Assembly (NCBI RefSeq): GCF_003999195.1
Contig: NZ_RJVR01000120.1
Span: forward strand, 1-64,000
From: Streptomyces soli
GTDB lineage: Bacteria > Actinomycetota > Actinomycetes > Streptomycetales > Streptomycetaceae
Direction of reading: 5' to 3'
Length of the DNA: 64,000 bases
A program made the position numbers and the translations under genes. The notes under the pieces are model-generated. The model was not told where the DNA came from and made no database searches. It was given only the letters and a program-made list of their open reading frames with translations. Positions 17,716-26,698 of the stretch are shown here, one piece after another (the stretch's first letter is position 1; every line of letters begins with the position of its first letter).

Positions 17716-20103
17716 GTGCGGTCACCGCGGCGACTCCTTGGTGGGACCATCAGAATTTTGGTGGACGCCCTCGGCTCGATGGCATTGGTGGTGCAGATGA
17801 TCTGGCGGATCCCCGTTTCGAAGATCAAGGAGACGTGCACTGATCTTTGGGACCGCTTCGTCGCCTCTGACCCAGGACTGCTGCGCCTGAGCGCGGGCCT
17901 GCGCACGGTCTCCGCGATCGCGCTGACGCTCGCCGTCCTCGCCGCGTTCGGCGCCGGCGGCAGCCTGCTGGTCGCCGGGGCGGTGTCGGCCCTGTCGGCG
18001 ACCTTCGCGATCACCGAGCCGCGCCCGCGCGACCAGGCCGTCACCCTCGCCCTCGGCTTGCCGGCCGCGCTGCTCGCGGTCACGCACGCCGCGCTGCTCG
18101 CCCCGTACGTCGTCGCGGGCGACTTGACCTTCCTCCTCCTGATCTTCATCGCGGTCTATGCGCGCCGCTTCGGCGACCGGGTCGCCTCCGTCGGGCTGAT
18201 CGGCTTCCAGATCTACTACGTCTCGGTCTTCGTCCATGCGCGGACCGCCCAGCTGCCGCAGCTGTACGCGACAACGGCCGCTGCCTTCTGCGTCGCCGCC
18301 GTGGCCCGCTTCGTCCTCGTCCCATCCACGCCCGAGCGCACCCTGCGGCAGTTGCGCCGCGCCTTCCGGGCCCGACTGGCGCAGGTGATCGCGACCGAGG
18401 AGGAGCTGGTCGGCGAGCCGACGGACAACGGCAGCGAGAAGACGGTCGACACGCTCCGCCGCAACACCGCGCGGCTGCACGAGTGCGCGCTGATGATCCA
18501 GGGCCGCCTGGAGGACGGCACCCGCGACCCCGTCACCGCCGCTGTCCTCCAACGGCGCATCGCCGACGCCGAGATCGCCGCCGAACGGCTCGGCCTGCTG
18601 TTGCTCAAGGCCCGCCACCGCGACATTGCCGACACCACCCTCACCCTCCACCTGCCGGATGTGCCTCCACTCGCCGCGCCCGCCCATCCCGATGCGGAGG
18701 ACGAGACGACGCGCCTGACCCGCCGCGAGCTGCGGGCGCTCCACCTCCTCGTCACCCGCGCCACGACCGCCGACCGCAGGACCGGCATCGCCCTGCTGCG
18801 CAACCGGCTGCTCGGCTACCAGGACGACGAGAACCTGCCGGCCGGCCCGCTCGCCGTCCAGGACGTCTTCCGGGCGATCGGCGAGGCCGCCCGCGCCGTG
18901 CTCGGTCTGAGCATCGCGCTCGACCCCCGGCACGAGGCGTCCGAGGACGACAGCCCCGAGACCATCCGCTCGCGTGAAGAGCTGGACGCCGAGGACATCT
19001 CCATGGCCAGCCGAAAGGAGGAGGACGCCCAAGCGGATCGAGAGCCGTCCGGCCTCAACCGGCCGACGACGCGGACTGCCTTCCAAGTGACCACCGGCTC
19101 AGCACTGGCCATCACGGGCGGCGAGCTCTTGTCCCCCCAACGCTGGTACTGGGCAGTGCTCACCTGCTGGGTGGTCTTCCTCAACAGCCGTACCACCGGC
19201 GAAATCCTCGTCAAGGGCTACCAGCGGCTGCTCGGCACCGTCGGCGGCGCGCTCGCCGGCGGCGCGCTCGCGGTCCTCGTCGGCCACCACACCCGGACCG
19301 CGTTCACGCTCGTCCTGATATGCGTCTTCGGTGCCTACTTCACCGCGCCACTCTCCTACGTGCTGACGTCGTTCTTCCTCGCAGCGACACTCGCCCTGCT
19401 CTACACCCTGCTGGGCACCCTCAACCCGGCCGTGCTGGAGGTGCGCATCGAGGAGACGGCACTAGGCGCGGCGTCCGGCATTATCGCGGCGCTGTGCGTG
19501 CTTCCGGTACGCACGCACCACCAAATTGACCAGCAACTGCGTACCGTGCTGCTGCGGCTGGGCGAGGTCAGCAAGGCCTCGGTCGAACAGCTCAGCGGCG
19601 GCCCGGAGTCCGATCTCCTCGACATCGCACGGAAGCTGGACACCGCCCTGGACGATCTGGAGCACTCCACGCAGCCGCTGACCCACCCGATCACGCCACT
19701 GCGCGTACAGCGGCGCACCATCCGCTATGCCGTGGCGCTGCTGGAGACCTGCGCCTACCACGCCCGCAGCCTGGCCGCGACAGCCGAGCTGGTGCCCAGC
19801 AGTACGCGGATCGCGGCCGATCCGCAGCTCGCCCAGGTGGGGGAACGGATCGACCGCAATCTGCGGGCCCTCATCGCGCACCTCGACGGCGAGCGCGGCG
19901 GTGAGGCACCCGCCGTCGAAGCGGGCGCGAGCGTGGCCTCAATGCTGGAGAACACCACGCAAAACACCGTCACCGACCGCGTGCTGCGGCACCTGCAACG
20001 GCTCGACTTGAGCGTGGCCGGCCTGGCCCGCCCGATCGGCGTGGCCCTCGCCGATGAAGGCGACCAAGCGCACACGCGGCAACGCAGCAGAGGCGCCGCC
20101 TGA
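17716..20103 (+). CDS. FUSC-family membrane protein (second copy)
   Basis: Up to 795 residues from GTG 17716. The start is uncertain: no strong ribosome site is visible, and TTG 17758, GTG 17761 or ATG 17779 are alternatives. It has an N-terminal helix bundle (about 60-200: GLRTVSAIALTLAVLAAFG, TFAITEPRPRDQ) and a long soluble helical middle (about 200-455). The second bundle (about 455-600) has YWAVLTCWVVFLNSRTTGE, GYQRLLGTVGGALAGG and VRIEETALGA, diagnostic for FUSC/YccS-type proteins. A cytosolic helical tail follows. It is probably an efflux or envelope-stress transporter of aromatic or lipid-like compounds. It differs clearly from the 14704-16713 protein, so it is not a recent duplicate. 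Confidence 0.85.
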   Translation: MRSPRRLLGGTIRILVDALGSMALVVQMIWRIPVSKIKETCTDLWDRFVASDPGLLRLSAGLRTVSAIALTLAVLAAFGAGGSLLVAGAVSALSATFAITEPRPRDQAVTLALGLPAALLAVTHAALLAPYVVAGDLTFLLLIFIAVYARRFGDRVASVGLIGFQIYYVSVFVHARTAQLPQLYATTAAAFCVAAVARFVLVPSTPERTLRQLRRAFRARLAQVIATEEELVGEPTDNGSEKTVDTLRRNTARLHECALMIQGRLEDGTRDPVTAAVLQRRIADAEIAAERLGLLLLKARHRDIADTTLTLHLPDVPPLAAPAHPDAEDETTRLTRRELRALHLLVTRATTADRRTGIALLRNRLLGYQDDENLPAGPLAVQDVFRAIGEAARAVLGLSIALDPRHEASEDDSPETIRSREELDAEDISMASRKEEDAQADREPSGLNRPTTRTAFQVTTGSALAITGGELLSPQRWYWAVLTCWVVFLNSRTTGEILVKGYQRLLGTVGGALAGGALAVLVGHHTRTAFTLVLICVFGAYFTAPLSYVLTSFFLAATLALLYTLLGTLNPAVLEVRIEETALGAASGIIAALCVLPVRTHHQIDQQLRTVLLRLGEVSKASVEQLSGGPESDLLDIARKLDTALDDLEHSTQPLTHPITPLRVQRRTIRYAVALLETCAYHARSLAATAELVPSSTRIAADPQLAQVGERIDRNLRALIAHLDGERGGEAPAVEAGASVASMLENTTQNTVTDRVLRHLQRLDLSVAGLARPIGVALADEGDQAHTRQRSRGAA

Positions 20104-20268
20104 GCCCGGACGTCTCCAGGACGCCGTTCGTTCCAGCTTGAGGCAACGCTGGCTCTGCGAACGGACCAAGGACCTCCGAGCCGTTGCCGTCCTCCCGAGC
20201 CGTTGCCGTACAGCGGTGAAGTACAGCAACTACTTCGACCGCAGGTGACCGTCGCCGGCCCCAGGCGA

Positions 20269-20298
20269 CCGGCTGACTGGCTGACTGGCTGACTGGCT
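20269..20298. repeat. Tandem 8-mer repeat (GGCTGACT)
   Basis: Three and a half direct copies of GGCTGACT run from 20271 to about 20298 in the otherwise gene-free gap 20104-20446. The rest of that gap contains no recognisable gene. The repeat could arise by slippage and has no evident function. Confidence 0.7.
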
Positions 20299-20446
20299 CA
20301 AGCAGACTCATCGACCGCGCCGCCCGTAGTTCGCATCGAGGGGATCGAGGAGGCAGGAGGCTACCCCGTGGGACGTTCGGCGCGCGCTGGCTCCCGTGCT
20401 CGTCCGTTGCAACGGGCTCTGCCTGCGCACCCCGTGGCCCGTTTGT

Positions 20447-20893
20447 TCAGCGCGTGACCGGCAGGGCCTCGGTGAGCGTGCGTCCCTCGGCGCGGGTGGC
20501 GGGCGGGAACGAGAGCTTGAGGCCGGTCTCCTGTTCGACAACGGAGAGGTGGGTGACCAGGGCGAGGCCAAGGAGGCCTTTCTTGGGTTCTGCGGCGGAG
20601 ACGTAGGGGCGCGGCAGGTTCATCAGCAGTTTGCCGGGCTTGCCGCTGGCGGTGGCGGCGTCGAAGAAGAGCAGGCGCTGGTCGGTCAGGAGGATGTACA
20701 TCTGGCGGGGCCGTACCGTTCCTATCACCGTTCCGGCGCTGAGCACTCCGACCACGGCGGTGGTGAGGATCTGCTTGCGCACCGAGACCGAGCCGACGTT
20801 GGCGAGGGTGGGGAGTTCGACCACCTCGCCCTCGATGAGCAGTGGGCCGGCGGTCTCCAGCAACTGTCGGCGGCGGCGTCCGTTGAGGGCCAC
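20447..20893 (-). CDS. Hypothetical protein, PH-like beta fold with hydrophobic segment
   Basis: A 148-residue protein; GTG 20891-20893 is chosen because CAGGAG lies 7 nt before it, while upstream extensions have no support. It begins VALNGRRRRQLLETAGPLLI and has a moderately hydrophobic stretch (TTAVVGVLSAGTVIGTV). It then has beta-strand-rich sequence (QMYILLTDQRLLFFDAATA, PKKGLLGLALVTHLSVV) resembling bacterial PH-like domains. No catalytic motif is seen and I do not recognise a named family. It is divergent from the 21073 gene, with 179 bp between starts, so the two may share regulation. Confidence 0.7.
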   Translation of the reverse strand: MALNGRRRRQLLETAGPLLIEGEVVELPTLANVGSVSVRKQILTTAVVGVLSAGTVIGTVRPRQMYILLTDQRLLFFDAATASGKPGKLLMNLPRPYVSAAEPKKGLLGLALVTHLSVVEQETGLKLSFPPATRAEGRTLTEALPVTR

Positions 20894-21072
20894 GGTGGTG
20901 CTCCTGGGGCTGAGGGGGTGGATGGCCCTGCGGAGTCTAGGGACGAGCCTCGGCGCCATTCGTGCATATTCTGTGAATGTGCAATGAACACATGCCATGT
21001 ACGGCAATGGCATGGCAAAGGACTATTAAACAGTCGGTGACGTGATCCAAAGGAACCGCTTAGGATCCGCAC

Positions 21073-22020
21073 ATGTCAGCCGCCACGCCCCTGCCACCAC
21101 CCGACTTCGAGGTCGCCTCGGCCTACCCCGAGGCCCGCTGGCTGAGGCAAGCCGCCGCGGCGCACGACTGGAGGGCGATCCGGGAGTACGCCCACAGGCT
21201 CCCGCAGGATACGGACCGGACGTTCGTGGCGACATCGGTGGGTGACGTCCCGGGAGTAGAACACCCGCTGCGGGAGCTGGTCGCCGCCGCCCCCGACGAC
21301 GTCCTGGCCGCGACCCTGCTCGCGGCACGCGAGGTGAACCTCGGCTGGGAGGCCAGGACCGCATCGCGGGCCGAACGTGTCAGCCGCGAGCGGTTCACGG
21401 TCTTCCAGGAGCATCTGCGGCGGGCCGAGCAACTGCTCATCCGGGTCACCGCCCTCGACCCCGCACAGGACGCCGCGTGGTCGGAGCGCCTCAACACCGC
21501 CAGGGGACTTCAGCTCGGCCAGAACGAGGCGCGACGCCGGTACGACCGGCTGGCCGCGTACCGCCCTCACCACTTCACCGGGCAGGCGCGGCTGCTGCAG
21601 CAGCTGTGCCCCAAGTGGGGCGGGAACTGGGAGGCCGCCCACGGCTTCGCCCTGGAATGCATGCGGGCGGCCCCCGCCGGGGCGCTGAACGGCGGCCTGG
21701 TGGCGGAGGCTCACTTGGAGCACTGGGCCGACCTCGCCAAGGACCGGCGGCCCGAGTACCTGCGGCAGTCGTACGTCCACCGGGAACTCGTCGAGGCAGC
21801 CGAACGCTCCGTCCTGCACCCGGAGTTCCGGCGCCCCTTCGGCTGGGTCACCGTCCAGGGGACGTTCGCCGCGCTCTTCGGCCTGATCGGGGACCAGGAA
21901 CGGGCAGCCGCGCACTTCCGCGCGCTGGGCAACCTGGCCTCCAGCTATCCCTGGAGCTACCTCGGCGATCCGGCCGACGCCTTCGTCACGTACCGCGCCG
22001 CCGCGCTCGCAAGGGGCTGA
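21073..22020 (+). CDS. Hypothetical helical-repeat protein, paired with M16 peptidase
   Basis: A 315-residue soluble, Ala/Arg/Leu-rich helical protein (ARWLRQAAAAHDWRAIREYA; RRAEQLLIRVTALDPAQDAA; CPKWGGNWEAAHGFALECM; LIGDQERAAAHFRALGNL). The spacing of the helices resembles TPR/SEL1-like arrays, although no standard consensus is exact. The conserved-looking CPKWGGNWE segment (about 179-187) and a C-terminal WSYLGDP are distinctive. It has no signal peptide. The M16 peptidase gene begins 3 bp after its stop, so they are almost certainly cotranscribed. It may be a substrate adaptor or regulator of that peptidase; no function is known. Confidence 0.75.
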   Translation: MSAATPLPPPDFEVASAYPEARWLRQAAAAHDWRAIREYAHRLPQDTDRTFVATSVGDVPGVEHPLRELVAAAPDDVLAATLLAAREVNLGWEARTASRAERVSRERFTVFQEHLRRAEQLLIRVTALDPAQDAAWSERLNTARGLQLGQNEARRRYDRLAAYRPHHFTGQARLLQQLCPKWGGNWEAAHGFALECMRAAPAGALNGGLVAEAHLEHWADLAKDRRPEYLRQSYVHRELVEAAERSVLHPEFRRPFGWVTVQGTFAALFGLIGDQERAAAHFRALGNLASSYPWSYLGDPADAFVTYRAAALARG

Positions 22021-22023
22021 ACC

Positions 22024-23751
22024 ATGAGCCAGGTCATTCACCACACCCAGGTCGACGGCATACCCGCCCTCTTCGCGCACACCACCGGGCCGATGCTCGC
22101 CGGGCTGGTGTTCCGGGTCGGCATGGCCGACGAGACGCTGGGCCAGGCCGGGATCACGCACCTGGTCGAGCACTTGGCGCTGCACCGCCAGGGACTGGCC
22201 GACTACCACTTCAACGGCACGACCAAGGCCGCGTTCACGCACTTCCACGTCAAGGGCACCGACCAGGAGATCGTCGCGTACCTCAACGGCGTGTGCGCCT
22301 CGCTGACCGATCTGCCGATGGACCGCCTGGAGACGGAGAAGGAGATCCTCCGCACGGAGGAAGCCGGGCGCAGCACCGGTCAGTTGCCGCTCTGGCGTTA
22401 CGGGGCGCAGGGTTACGGCCTGGTCAGTTACCCCGAGTGGGGCCTGACGCAGTTGCGCCCCCAGGATGTACTGCACTGGGCCGAAAGGTCGTTCACCAGG
22501 GAGAACGCGGTGCTGTGGATCGCCGGCGAGGGGATTCCGGCCGGTCTGTCGCTGAAGCTCGCGTCCAGTGCCCGGCATCCGATGCCGCCTGTCACGTCGG
22601 CGCTGCCCGCCGCTCCCGCGTACTTCTCCGGCGGGAAGGGCGGCGTGCTGCTGGACTCCGTCGTCCGGGAGGGCGTCGCCGCCCAGCTGTACGCGGCAGT
22701 GCTGGAGCGCGAGCTGTTCCGCAGCCTGCGGCAGGAGAGCGGCTTTTCGTACACGGCCGCCACCGACTGCGAGGCACGCGGGGACGGCTTCGCGGTCATC
22801 ACCGCCTTCGCCGACGCCCTGCCCGACAAGCAGGACGCCGTGCTCGGCGGCTTCGTCGACGTCCTGGCGAAGCTTCAGGTGGGCCGGTTCGAGCAGGCGG
22901 ACCTCGACGCAGTGCGCGCCCGTGCCGACGAGGCACTGATCGCCCCGCATGCCGCGGCGCAGCTGCTGTCCTCGGCCGCTGAGAAGGTGCTCGCCGGCCG
23001 CCCGGTGTACGGACCCCAGGAGTTGCGGGCAGAACTGTGGGCGGTGACACCGACCGATCTGCACGCAGTCGCCCTGGAGGCCTCGGGAACGGCACTGATG
23101 CAGGTACCCGCAGGTCACCGGGCCGACTGGGCCGGATACGCGCCGGCCCCGACCCGTTCCTCATACACCGTCACCGGACGGCGGTTCGCCTCGGCGGGCA
23201 ACGACGGTACGTCGCTGCTGATCGGCGCCGAGGGCGTCAGCCTGACCGGGGACGGCGAGTCGGTCACCGTCCTGTACCGCGCATGCGCCGCCAAGCTCAC
23301 CTGGCCCGACGGCGGCCGTCGGCTCGTCGGCAACGACGGCCTCACCGTGGACGTGGAGCCGGGCTTCTATGGCATCGACCCGCAGACGATGGCCACCATC
23401 GACGCCGCCGTGCACCCCTCCGCCACGGTGTGGCTGCCGCCCCGCCAGCACCAGCCCCGGCCCGCCTCGGAACGGAAGGCCACCGCCGCGCCGACGACCA
23501 CGGCCACAACCGGCGGGCAGGGGGAGAATCCGCCGACCCGGCGCACCGGCGGACAGACGGCCGTACTGATCGTCTTCGGCCTGGCCGCCGGACTGTGGTC
23601 CTGCATGGCCCTCCTGCTCACCCTCTTCGGCGCCACCGATCCGCAGACCACCACCGGCGAGTGGATCGCGATGAGCCTCTTCTTCTGGGTCGTCGCCGCC
23701 CTGCTGGCATGGCCCGCGATTCGGATCCTGCGGCGGACCCGACGGACGTGA
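22024..23751 (+). CDS. M16-family zinc metallopeptidase with C-terminal membrane helices
   Basis: A 575-residue protein, ATG 22024. The N-terminal M16 domain carries the inverted zinc motif HLVEH (H46, E49, H50). A glutamate-rich helix at about 103-113 (ETEKEILRTEE) can supply the third ligand. A second M16-like lobe (about 195-380) includes ELFRSLRQESGFSYTAATDC, the R/Y substrate-clamp region. After a region of unknown fold and a Thr/Pro linker (about 470-510) come two membrane helices (512-536 and 546-568). The catalytic part is predicted on one side of the membrane, probably cytosolic because no signal peptide is present. Anchored single-chain M16 proteins of this kind are uncharacterised in actinobacteria. 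It is translationally linked to the 21073 gene. Confidence 0.85.
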   Translation: MSQVIHHTQVDGIPALFAHTTGPMLAGLVFRVGMADETLGQAGITHLVEHLALHRQGLADYHFNGTTKAAFTHFHVKGTDQEIVAYLNGVCASLTDLPMDRLETEKEILRTEEAGRSTGQLPLWRYGAQGYGLVSYPEWGLTQLRPQDVLHWAERSFTRENAVLWIAGEGIPAGLSLKLASSARHPMPPVTSALPAAPAYFSGGKGGVLLDSVVREGVAAQLYAAVLERELFRSLRQESGFSYTAATDCEARGDGFAVITAFADALPDKQDAVLGGFVDVLAKLQVGRFEQADLDAVRARADEALIAPHAAAQLLSSAAEKVLAGRPVYGPQELRAELWAVTPTDLHAVALEASGTALMQVPAGHRADWAGYAPAPTRSSYTVTGRRFASAGNDGTSLLIGAEGVSLTGDGESVTVLYRACAAKLTWPDGGRRLVGNDGLTVDVEPGFYGIDPQTMATIDAAVHPSATVWLPPRQHQPRPASERKATAAPTTTATTGGQGENPPTRRTGGQTAVLIVFGLAAGLWSCMALLLTLFGATDPQTTTGEWIAMSLFFWVVAALLAWPAIRILRRTRRT

Positions 23752-23952
23752 GCGGCCCCGGCCTCGGTGACCCCACTCAAACACGCTCACAAGAGCCCCC
23801 CCCCGCTTGCGCACCACTTGGCCGCATCGTTGTACAGGGCCTGGTCTGGGCACTCAGGTCGGGCCACCGGCCAGGACACCGCGACCGCCACCCTCGGCCA
23901 GGCCTTCCAGGACAGCTGCCAGCGGTGAAAGAAGGCTGGAGAGAATCAGGGC

Positions 23953-24033
23953 ATGGTTGCTGCTGAAGAGATCTCCCGCGATGCCCTGTTCCGCCGCGGC
24001 TTCGCCCTGGAGTAAACCACGCTCGCCTGGACG
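23953..24033 (+). pseudogene. Cation-transporter N-terminal fragment
   Basis: From ATG 23953 the frame reads MVAAEEISRDALFRRGFALE, an in-frame TAA, then TTLAWTG. Cation-efflux-type transporters commonly start with a similar segment (LFRRAFALEWTTLAWNV), so the TAA replaces a Trp codon. Nothing more of the gene remains. The surrounding gap 23752-24176 holds no other recognisable feature. Confidence 0.45.
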
Positions 24034-24176
24034 GGCCGCCGTCGATGTCCGGCGTGATCCCGGAGAGGTCCCCGCCAGGACCGGCCGTCCCATGCGGTCG
24101 GTCGTTTCGCGGCCATCGACCCGCAAAAGCGGGCGAAGCGCACGGGACATTCCTTTCGTGGAGTCCGCAAGCCGCC

Positions 24177-25697
24177 TCACGCGGCCGTGCCGGCGTGGAT
24201 CATGCTCATGACGGCCTGGCTGGTTGCCTGGTAGTCGTGGTCGTTGTCCAGCTCACCGACGATCCGGTACTCGCTCATCACCGTGATGCGGTCGGCGAGT
24301 GTGATCATCTCCGGCAAGTCGGAAGAGATCAGCAGAATGGCGATCCTGGTATCGGCCAGGCCGAGGATGAGCTCGTGAAAAGCCGCCTTGGTGCGGACGT
24401 CGATGCCGACGGTGGGTTCGTCGATCACCAGAATGTCACAGTCGGCAGCCAGCCATTTGGCCAAGCTCACCTTCTGCTGATTGCCGCCGGACAATTGGCC
24501 CGCGAGCTGACCAGGGGCGGCGATGCGCATGCCCAGCCGTTCTCGGTAGATCTCGACCAGTGATCGCTCGTCGCGGTCACGGACCACACCGGCACGCGCG
24601 ATGCGCTGCCACACGGTGACCGCCACATTGCGGCTGATCGGCTGGTCGAGGAAGACACCCTCCTCCTTGCGGTTCTCCGTCACGTAGCCCATGCGGTAAC
24701 GACGCAGGGCGTCCCCGACGTTACGGATCCGGGCTGGCTTGCCATGGACACGTATAACACCGGAAGTGATCGTCTCCAGCCCGAGCACGGCACGCACCAG
24801 TTCACTCCGGCCCGCGCCGACCAGTCCGTACAGCCCGAGGATCGCGCCCGGCTGGACCCGCAGCGACACGTCCCGGTGGCCCATCGCGGTGGAGACCTCC
24901 TGCAGCTCCAGCGCCGGGGTTGCGTCAGTGTCTACGCGCCGGGATTGGAGCGCGAGATCCGCATGCGCCCGACCGACCATCAGGTTGACAATCTCTTGGC
25001 GGGAGTAGTCGGCCAGCGGATGAGCCTCGGCGACGCTGCGTCCGTCGCGCAGGATGGTCACCGTGTCGGCGACCGCGAAGACTTCCTCGAGCTTGTGGCT
25101 GACGAGCACAACGGAGTGACCTTGGTCGCGCAGTCGGCGCACGACGGTGAACAGCCGGTCGGCTTCGTCACCGGTCAGTGACGCGGTGGGTTCGTCGAGC
25201 AGGAGGACGGTGCTGTCCACGGCGAGGGCCTTGGCGATCTCCACGAGTTGCATCTGTGCGACCGACAGCGACCCGACCGCCTGGTCGACATCGAGCCGCA
25301 CGTCGAGCTGGTCGAGGCATCGACGCGCCAGCGCCCGCATCGCGGCACGGTCGACGAATCCGCGACGCGTTGGCACGGCCTGCAGGGCGATGTTCTCGGC
25401 GACCGAGAACTCGGGGATCAGGTTGCGCTCCTGGTGCACGACGCCGATCCCCGCACGCTGCGCGTCCTGCGGCCTGGCGAAGCGGGTCTCTGTCAGGCCG
25501 CCCGCGCCGTCGTCGACGAGCAGGCGACCGCCGTCGGGCTGGTACACGCCCGTGACGATCTTGATCAGCGTGCTCTTGCCGGCCCCGTTCTCCCCCAGCA
25601 TCGCGTGGACGCTGCCCGGTTCCAGGACCAGTGACGCTCCGTCGAGGGCGCGGACGCCGGGGAAGGTCTTGACCAGTTTTTCGGCGACAAATTTCAT
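24177..25697 (-). CDS. Sugar ABC transporter ATP-binding protein (RbsA/XylG type)
   Basis: A 506-residue duplicated ATPase that powers import with the two permeases upstream. The ATG at 25695-25697 overlaps the permease stop (ATGA). The first nucleotide-binding domain has Walker A GENGAGKST (35-43), signature LSVAQ and Walker B LLLDEPTASL. The second has a degenerate Walker A (GLVGAGRSE), an intact LSGGNQQKVSLAKWL signature and ILVIDEPTVGID. This asymmetry is normal for the carbohydrate-uptake CUT2 class. It is the last gene of a minus-strand operon that also encodes two enolase-superfamily enzymes and a binding lipoprotein, so the cargo is likely a sugar or sugar acid. Confidence 0.92.
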   Translation of the reverse strand: MKFVAEKLVKTFPGVRALDGASLVLEPGSVHAMLGENGAGKSTLIKIVTGVYQPDGGRLLVDDGAGGLTETRFARPQDAQRAGIGVVHQERNLIPEFSVAENIALQAVPTRRGFVDRAAMRALARRCLDQLDVRLDVDQAVGSLSVAQMQLVEIAKALAVDSTVLLLDEPTASLTGDEADRLFTVVRRLRDQGHSVVLVSHKLEEVFAVADTVTILRDGRSVAEAHPLADYSRQEIVNLMVGRAHADLALQSRRVDTDATPALELQEVSTAMGHRDVSLRVQPGAILGLYGLVGAGRSELVRAVLGLETITSGVIRVHGKPARIRNVGDALRRYRMGYVTENRKEEGVFLDQPISRNVAVTVWQRIARAGVVRDRDERSLVEIYRERLGMRIAAPGQLAGQLSGGNQQKVSLAKWLAADCDILVIDEPTVGIDVRTKAAFHELILGLADTRIAILLISSDLPEMITLADRITVMSEYRIVGELDNDHDYQATSQAVMSMIHAGTAA

Positions 25698-26698
25698 CGT
25701 CGGCTTCCCCTTTGCCGCACACGGATCTGAGTCAGGAGGACGGCGCCGAGAACGACGGCGCCCACGATCAGGTTGACCCAGCTGGGGTCGATGGAGTACT
25801 GGGCCTGCGCGACGTCGACCAACCGGACGATCAAGGCGGCCAGGCAGGTGCCGACCACGCTGACGACACCACCGGCCAGTGCGACGCCCCCGATGATGGG
25901 CGCGGCGAAGCTCGGCAGAAGCAGGTCGTCGCCGATAGAGGCGTTCACGGAACCGGACAGGGCCACCTCGACCACACCGGCGACGCCCGCGAGCAGCCCG
26001 GAGAGCATGTGCGCGAGGACTATCGAGCGGTCGTTGGAGATGCCGGACAGCCGTGCCGAGAGCGGGTTGCCTCCGGTGGCGAGCAGTTGGCGCCCGAGCG
26101 CGGCCCGGCGGAAGAACACCGCCACCAGCGCGGCGACGACCACAGCGGCCAGGAACGCGTTCGGCACCCCCAGGGTCGACCCCTGCCCGAGACTCACCAG
26201 GCCGTGCGAGTAGCCCTGGTACGTGGCGGTCCCGTGCACGCCGTAGCGCAACCCGTCGATGATCGTCATGCTCGCCAGGGTCACGATGAAGCCGTTGATG
26301 CGGGTCACCACCGCAACGACCCCGTTGACCAAGCCCACCGCCGCGCCGGTCAGCATACCGGCGATGATCGCCAGCCAAGCCGGCAGTCCGGCCTGGACCA
26401 TAAGCCACGCCGCGACCATCGAACAGAAGCCGGTGAGCACCCCGACGCTGAGGTTCATCTGCCCGACACCGAGTACCACCATCTGAGCCAGCCCGACCAG
26501 GATCGGCACGGCCAGGTACTGGAAGACCGCTGTGAGCGTGGCGCCGTGAAGCAGATTGCCGTGAGTGGTAGCGGCCAGCACGACGAAACCTGCGACGGCA
26601 ACAAGGACGAGCGTGAACTCGGAGGTCCGCACGACTTCTTGGAAGCGCCGTCGCCGAGCGGTGCCCGCCGTTGCTGTACTGCTGGTTGTCGCGGTCAT
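25694..26698 (-). CDS. Sugar ABC transporter permease (RbsC-like)
   Basis: A 334-residue inner-membrane permease of the BPD_transp_2 (CUT2) class with about ten hydrophobic segments, including VGLAQMVVLGVGQMNLSVGV and the loop GIDGLRYG-type region (TIIDGLRYGVHGTATYQGY). The family's cytosolic motif is GRQLLATGGNPLSARLSGI, the docking site for the ATPase. It overlaps both neighbours by ATGA junctions and forms a heterodimer candidate with the next permease. The N-terminus is Thr/Ser-rich and cytosolic. Confidence 0.92.
   Translation of the reverse strand: MTATTSSTATAGTARRRRFQEVVRTSEFTLVLVAVAGFVVLAATTHGNLLHGATLTAVFQYLAVPILVGLAQMVVLGVGQMNLSVGVLTGFCSMVAAWLMVQAGLPAWLAIIAGMLTGAAVGLVNGVVAVVTRINGFIVTLASMTIIDGLRYGVHGTATYQGYSHGLVSLGQGSTLGVPNAFLAAVVVAALVAVFFRRAALGRQLLATGGNPLSARLSGISNDRSIVLAHMLSGLLAGVAGVVEVALSGSVNASIGDDLLLPSFAAPIIGGVALAGGVVSVVGTCLAALIVRLVDVAQAQYSIDPSWVNLIVGAVVLGAVLLTQIRVRQRGSRR

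Noticed and set aside
20269-20298. Possible iteron or origin from the GGCTGACT tandem repeat
   Set aside because: Too few copies, no AT-rich region and no replication gene nearby.
21076-23118. 680-codon antisense frame over the helical protein/M16 pair
   Set aside because: Overlaps two well-supported, coupled genes and lacks motifs.
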